33,576 nt of DNA, taken from contig SXOD01000019.1 of NCBI GenBank assembly GCA_005776885.1, forward strand, positions 1 through 33,576, in the 5' to 3' direction. Made by a program: the position numbers and the translations under genes. How positions within the stretch are numbered: position 1 is the stretch's first letter; each line of letters begins with the position of its first letter. Shown here piece by piece: positions 32,583-33,576 of this stretch. The notes below the pieces were generated by a model, which did not search any database, was not told the origin of the DNA, and was given only the letters and a program-made list of their open reading frames with translations. Origin of the DNA: Planctomycetia bacterium (GTDB lineage Bacteria > Planctomycetota > Phycisphaerae > Phycisphaerales > SM1A02).

Positions 32583-33576
32583 CCGATCGATCTCCCCTCA
32601 GCGCGGCGAGGAGCGGCTCCAGCGGCTCCACGCCAGCAGCCTCCAGTGAGGCTCGAACCATCGATGGCTGGGCGATGCAGGTCTGGCCGATGGGCATCAC
32701 CCCATCGACCTTGTCCCACCCACCAAGCGGCCTGTTGCCACTGGCGCTTGCGGCGAGCAAGGCTTCCACCTCGGCTGAGAGCATGAACCGCACGAACTCG
32801 CGAGCTCCATCTGGATGGGGGGCACCCCGAACGATCGCCACGGTGTTCGGGATCACGAACGCCGACCCAACGCCGCATGGACCGTCGCCATCAATGAGTG
32901 CGATCGGTTGCCACGAGAGTGATCGGCCCGCGGCGATCGCCGCGAGGGCGTCGTCGCTGTCGGTCAGTCCAAGATCCGCCTCTCCACTGGCCACGGCATC
33001 GACGACGGCCGCATTGCCGCCGCCGAGAACCAGTGGATCAGTCGCCGCAAGCGTGTCGCACCATTCATGCCACACCTTGGCACCTCCACGACCGGCCACC
33101 TCCGCCGCCAACGCCAGGACGTGGCCTCGCGTCGTGCCAAATCGCGGATCGGCGACCGCCAACGTGGTCCCCGGGCGCAGTGCACGGCCCAGTGCTTCCA
33201 TCGAGGGAGGGATCTCGGGAGGGTCGGCCGTGCGCCAGACCACCACCCGCACTCGACCGGCGAATCCTGCCCAGGCGCCGGCTCCACCGACCAGCGACTT
33301 TGGCCAGGATCTGGGAACGGCGTCACCAAGTTGTTCCAGTGCACCAGACCGGGCGAGGTCATCCATGACGACGTGCTCGCTGCTCCAGAAGACGTCGGCA
33401 ACTGATCGACCCACCTCTGCATCGGATGCGATTCGACCGGCCAGTCCGACTGTCTTGGTCGCCTCCGAATCCAGGTGCAGCACGACGCGCGCACCCGTTG
33501 CTGCCTGAAACCGATCGACAATCATCCTGGCGACAGGCTCATCGGCCGAGGCAAACACGACGAGGTCCGGCTCGTG
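32575..33576 (-). CDS. ABC transporter extracellular solute-binding protein (cut by the right edge)
   Basis: The 333 visible residues belong to the family 1 / iron(III)-type solute-binding proteins. The sequence enters from the edge as HEPDLVVFASADEPVAR, the usual first beta strand, followed by IVDRFQAATGARVVLHLDSE. Later elements are ADVFWSSEHVVMDDLARSG, MEALGRALRPGTTLAVADPR, VASGEADLGLTDSDDALAA, GSAFVIPNTVAIVRGAPHPD and AREFVRFMLSAEVEALLA. Only the signal peptide and a few residues seem to be missing. The conserved GEADLGLTDSDD is the common ligand-loop motif. The tail overlaps the permease-NHL gene by 8 bp, so they share one transcript. Substrate is not certain; the family mostly binds ferric iron, but thiamine, phosphonate and others also occur. 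Confidence 0.9.
   Translation of the reverse strand, partial: HEPDLVVFASADEPVARMIVDRFQAATGARVVLHLDSEATKTVGLAGRIASDAEVGRSVADVFWSSEHVVMDDLARSGALEQLGDAVPRSWPKSLVGGAGAWAGFAGRVRVVVWRTADPPEIPPSMEALGRALRPGTTLAVADPRFGTTRGHVLALAAEVAGRGGAKVWHEWCDTLAATDPLVLGGGNAAVVDAVASGEADLGLTDSDDALAAIAAGRSLSWQPIALIDGDGPCGVGSAFVIPNTVAIVRGAPHPDGAREFVRFMLSAEVEALLAASASGNRPLGGWDKVDGVMPIGQTCIAQPSMVRASLEAAGVEPLEPLLAALRGDRSGG

Noticed and set aside
1-33576. tRNA, rRNA, CRISPR array, prophage or IS elements
   Set aside because: I saw no TPsiC-loop or CCA pattern, no regular repeat-spacer array, and no transposase, integrase or phage structural motif. This was by eye; tRNAscan and Infernal would be decisive.

Overview
The window is GC-rich DNA that looks chromosomal and planctomycetal, most likely from a Phycisphaerae-like lineage. 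The case rests on family content. There is a PSCyt1/DUF1549/DUF1553 (PSD1) protein paired with a DUF1501 protein, two Tat-exported Gfo/Idh/MocA oxidoreductases, a ThuA-domain protein, a MoxR / DUF58 / BatA-like / large VWA operon, and a secreted LamG protein ending in dockerin-like GDL..DG...GADLG repeats. The lineage is an inference; no rRNA or other marker is present. I saw no tRNA, rRNA, CRISPR array, IS element or phage gene. Coding density is high, with many 1-14 bp gene overlaps. Clear Shine-Dalgarno sequences precede only some genes.

Layout. 1-1360 (-): the N-terminal 453 residues of a monomeric NADP isocitrate dehydrogenase, cut by the left edge. 1361-1763: the only non-coding stretch over 300 bp; it holds the first copy of a conserved hairpin repeat. 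1764-7237 (+): LamG/C-type-lectin/dockerin-like secreted protein, Tat Gfo/Idh/MocA oxidoreductase, second hairpin copy, ThuA protein, H-NS-family protein and a CE1-type esterase. 7271-8665 (-): MFS transporter, divergent from an LCM-type methyltransferase (8773-9612), with three 11-bp direct repeats between their starts. 9599-12285 (-): a HlyD-like adaptor coupled to an alpha-toroid lipoprotein, divergent from a 52-residue DUF5993-like protein plus a DsbB-like protein (12308-13119). 13171-18204 (+): PSD1, DUF1501 and YihY/BrkB proteins. 18233-19543 (-): a second Tat oxidoreductase. 19602-21236 (+): CdsA-like protein and a coiled-coil zinc-ribbon protein. 21275-22626 (-): zincin metallopeptidase and class 1 dihydroorotate dehydrogenase. 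22667-23311 (+): a TPR protein fused to an Fe(2+)-trafficking (YggX-like) domain.

The last third (23319 to the right edge, all -) is one tightly packed transcription unit. In transcription order it holds an ABC solute-binding protein (cut by the right edge), an ABC permease fused in frame to an NHL beta-propeller, a 999-residue VWA/amidotransferase-like membrane protein, a MoxR AAA+ ATPase, a DUF58 protein and a BatA-like VWA protein. Adjacent genes overlap by 4-14 bp, except for one 13-bp gap. The MoxR/DUF58/VWA set is a known type of assembly or chaperone module. Its union with a solute-binding protein and a permease-NHL fusion is the most unusual arrangement here.

Best leads for something undescribed: (1) the hairpin repeat at 1542-1587 and 4681-4727, with an identical core and partly varying stem; (2) the permease-NHL fusion with a lipoprotein-like signal at the joint, inside the MoxR/VWA operon; (3) the TPR-YggX fusion; (4) an H-NS-family protein in this background; (5) the 11-bp triple repeat in a divergent promoter region.
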